The notes beneath the pieces are model-generated. The model made no database searches, was not told the origin of the DNA, and saw only the letters and a program-made list of their open reading frames with translations. From Siphonodentalium dalli (Eukaryota > Mollusca > Scaphopoda > Gadilida > Siphonodentaliidae): 64,000 nt of DNA. A program made the position numbers and the translations under genes. This document shows, one piece after another, positions 62,501 through 64,000 of the stretch (position 1 is its first letter; each line of letters starts with the position of its first letter). The stretch lies in the NCBI GenBank assembly GCA_032622095.1, contig CP136065.1, forward strand, positions 35,746,732-35,810,731. The letters run 5' to 3'.

Positions 62501-64000
62501 CCACCTCATGTCAAACTACCACCTCATGCCAAACTGCCACCTCATGTCAAACTACCACCTCATGTCAAACTACCACCTCACGTCAAACTACCACCTCATG
62601 TCACACTACCACCTCACGTCAAACTACCACCTCATGTCAAACTACCACCTCATGTTAAATTACCACTCCATGTCAAGCTACCACCTCATATCAAACTACC
62701 ACCTCACGTAAAACTACCACCTCATGTCCAACTACCACCTCATGTCAAACTACCACCTAATGTCAAACTACCACCTCACGTCAAACTACCACCTCATGTC
62801 ACACTACCACCTCATGTCAAACTACCACCTCACGTCAAACTACCATCTAATGTCAAACTACCACCTCATGTTAAACTACCACCTCATGTCAAACTACCAC
62901 TCCATGTCAAACTACCACCTCATGTCAAACTACCACCTCATGTCAAACTACCACCTCATGTTAAATTACCACTCCATGTCAAGCTACCACCTCATGTCAA
63001 ACTACCACCTCACGTCAAACTACCACCTCATGTCAAACTACCACCTCATGTCAAACTACCACCTAATGTCAAACTACCACATCACGTCAAACTACCACCT
63101 CATGTCAAACTAACACCTAATGTCAAACTACCACCTCATGTCAAACTACCACATAATGTCACACTACCATATAATGTCAAACTACCACCTAATGTCAAAC
63201 TACCACCTCATGTCTAACTACCACCTCATGTCAAACTACCACCTCATGTCAAACTACCACCTCATGTCACACTACCACCTCATGTCAAACTACCACCTCA
63301 TGTCAAACTACAACCTCACGTCAAACTACAACCTCACGTCAAACTACCACCTCATGTCTAACTACCACCTCATGTCTAACTACCACCTCATGTCAAACTA
63401 CCACCTCATGTCAAACTACCACCTCATGTCACACTACCACCTCACGTCAAACTACCACCTCATGTCAAACTACCAACTCATGTTAAATTACCACTCCATG
63501 TCAAGCTACCACCTCATGTCAAACTACCACTCCATGTCAAACTACCATATAATGTCAAACTACCATCTAATGTCAAACTACCACCTAATGTCACACTACC
63601 ACCTAATGTCAAACTACCACCTAATGTCACACTACCACCTAATGTCAAACTACCACCTAATGTCAAAATCCCACCTCATGTCAAACTACCACCTCATGTC
63701 AAACTACCATCTAATGTCAAACTACCATCTAATGTCACACTACCACCTAATGTCAAACTACCACCTAATGTCACACTACCACCTAATGTCAAACTACCAC
63801 CTAATGTCAAACTACCACCTAATGTCACACTACCACCTAATGTCAAACTACCACCTAATGTCACACTACCACCTAATGTCAAACTACCACCTAATGTCAC
63901 ACTACCACCTCATGTCAAACTACCACCTCATGTCAAACTACCATCTAATGTCAAACTACCATCTAATGTCACACTACCACCTAATGTCAAACTACCACCT
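59574..64000 (+). repeat. Higher-order segment H, copy 2 (continues beyond the window)
   Basis: Same variant order as 42890 onward. It is intact where copy 1 has its 2-bp deletion, has one CATAATG/CATATAATG subrepeat instead of three, and has a GTAAAAC stop variant at 62709 absent from copy 1. Confidence 0.85.

Larger units (their letters stand above)
40645..64000 (+). repeat. 18-bp minisatellite array, ~1,300 units, runs off the right edge
   Basis: Unit AAACTACCACCTMATGTC (M = C or A) repeated with almost perfect 18-bp phase for 23.36 kb. Common variants are ACACTACC, CACGTC, ATGTTAA, CATATAATG, CACTCCATG, AACTAACAC and CTAGTC-type. In-phase reading gives repeated Met-Ser-Asn-Tyr-His-Leu; other frames give Lys-Leu-Pro-Pro-His/Asn-Val, and Thr-Leu-Gly-Gly-Ser-Leu on the minus strand. 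Frames of up to 639 codons result, but they are broken by stops (TAC to TAA; TTTAGTC; ATGTAAAAC), have no gene context and switch frames, so I do not call a gene. The plus strand is nearly G-free (one G per unit). Confidence 0.95.

Noticed and set aside
40645..64000. CRISPR array
   Set aside because: Units are directly adjacent with no unique spacers, and the context is animal DNA.

Overview
The window is eukaryotic, low-density animal DNA, most likely from a mollusc and probably a bivalve. The evidence is one recognisable gene of the B-box/coiled-coil/NHL-propeller (TRIM-like) type that is greatly expanded in bivalves, set among dispersed transposon debris with spliceosomal-type signals. The species call is an inference. 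About 70 percent of the window is two unrelated giant tandem arrays.

Layout. (1) 1-20,993: a 538-bp AT-rich satellite, 38 full-length units and 3 short 184-bp units, arranged in higher-order blocks that share unit variants and contain recombinant units. (2) 20,994-35,072: a transposon-rich interval. It holds a hAT-like element with a perfect 8-bp target duplication (21,898-22,940) and a second hAT-like element with its own perfect 8-bp duplication (24,180-27,344), into which a third hAT-like element has inserted. It also holds a TTAA-flanked palindromic element, an element with ~140-bp terminal inverted repeats around six ~160-bp repeats (27,656-29,414), and a 2-kb foldback (32,881-34,860). 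Members of an unnamed hairpin family are scattered through it. A GC-box/NRF1-like motif near 21.27 kb and a GTAAGT at 21,551 could be a first exon spliced to the acceptor at 35,073, which would make this interval a 13.5-kb intron; this is untested. (3) 35,081-36,619: the TRIM-like coding sequence, RING-less, with its last residues and stop codon apparently supplied by a non-LTR retrotransposon remnant. (4) 36,560-40,644: two decayed copies of the same LINE reverse-transcriptase fragment, a Ty3/gypsy RNase H fragment, a hairpin-family member, and two copies of a ~400-bp dispersed repeat. (5) 40,645-64,000 (open at the right edge): about 1,300 units of an 18-bp minisatellite, AAACTACCACCTMATGTC, with nested higher-order repeats.

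The most notable observation is that one copy of the ~400-bp dispersed repeat (37,349-37,835) ends in the same non-repetitive leader plus little more than one unit of the 18-bp sequence, whereas the other copy (40,054 onward) runs into the >23-kb array. The window therefore seems to hold both an unexpanded seed and its explosive expansion. Because the unit is exactly six codons and lacks stops in all three plus-strand frames (when the C variant is present), the array produces very long reading frames (repeating Met-Ser-Asn-Tyr-His-Leu). I treat these as by-products of the repeat, not as genes. A recurring hairpin family (five members), each with a private arm sequence but common flanks and a common CGAG...CGAG loop, is the other pattern I cannot assign to a named family.
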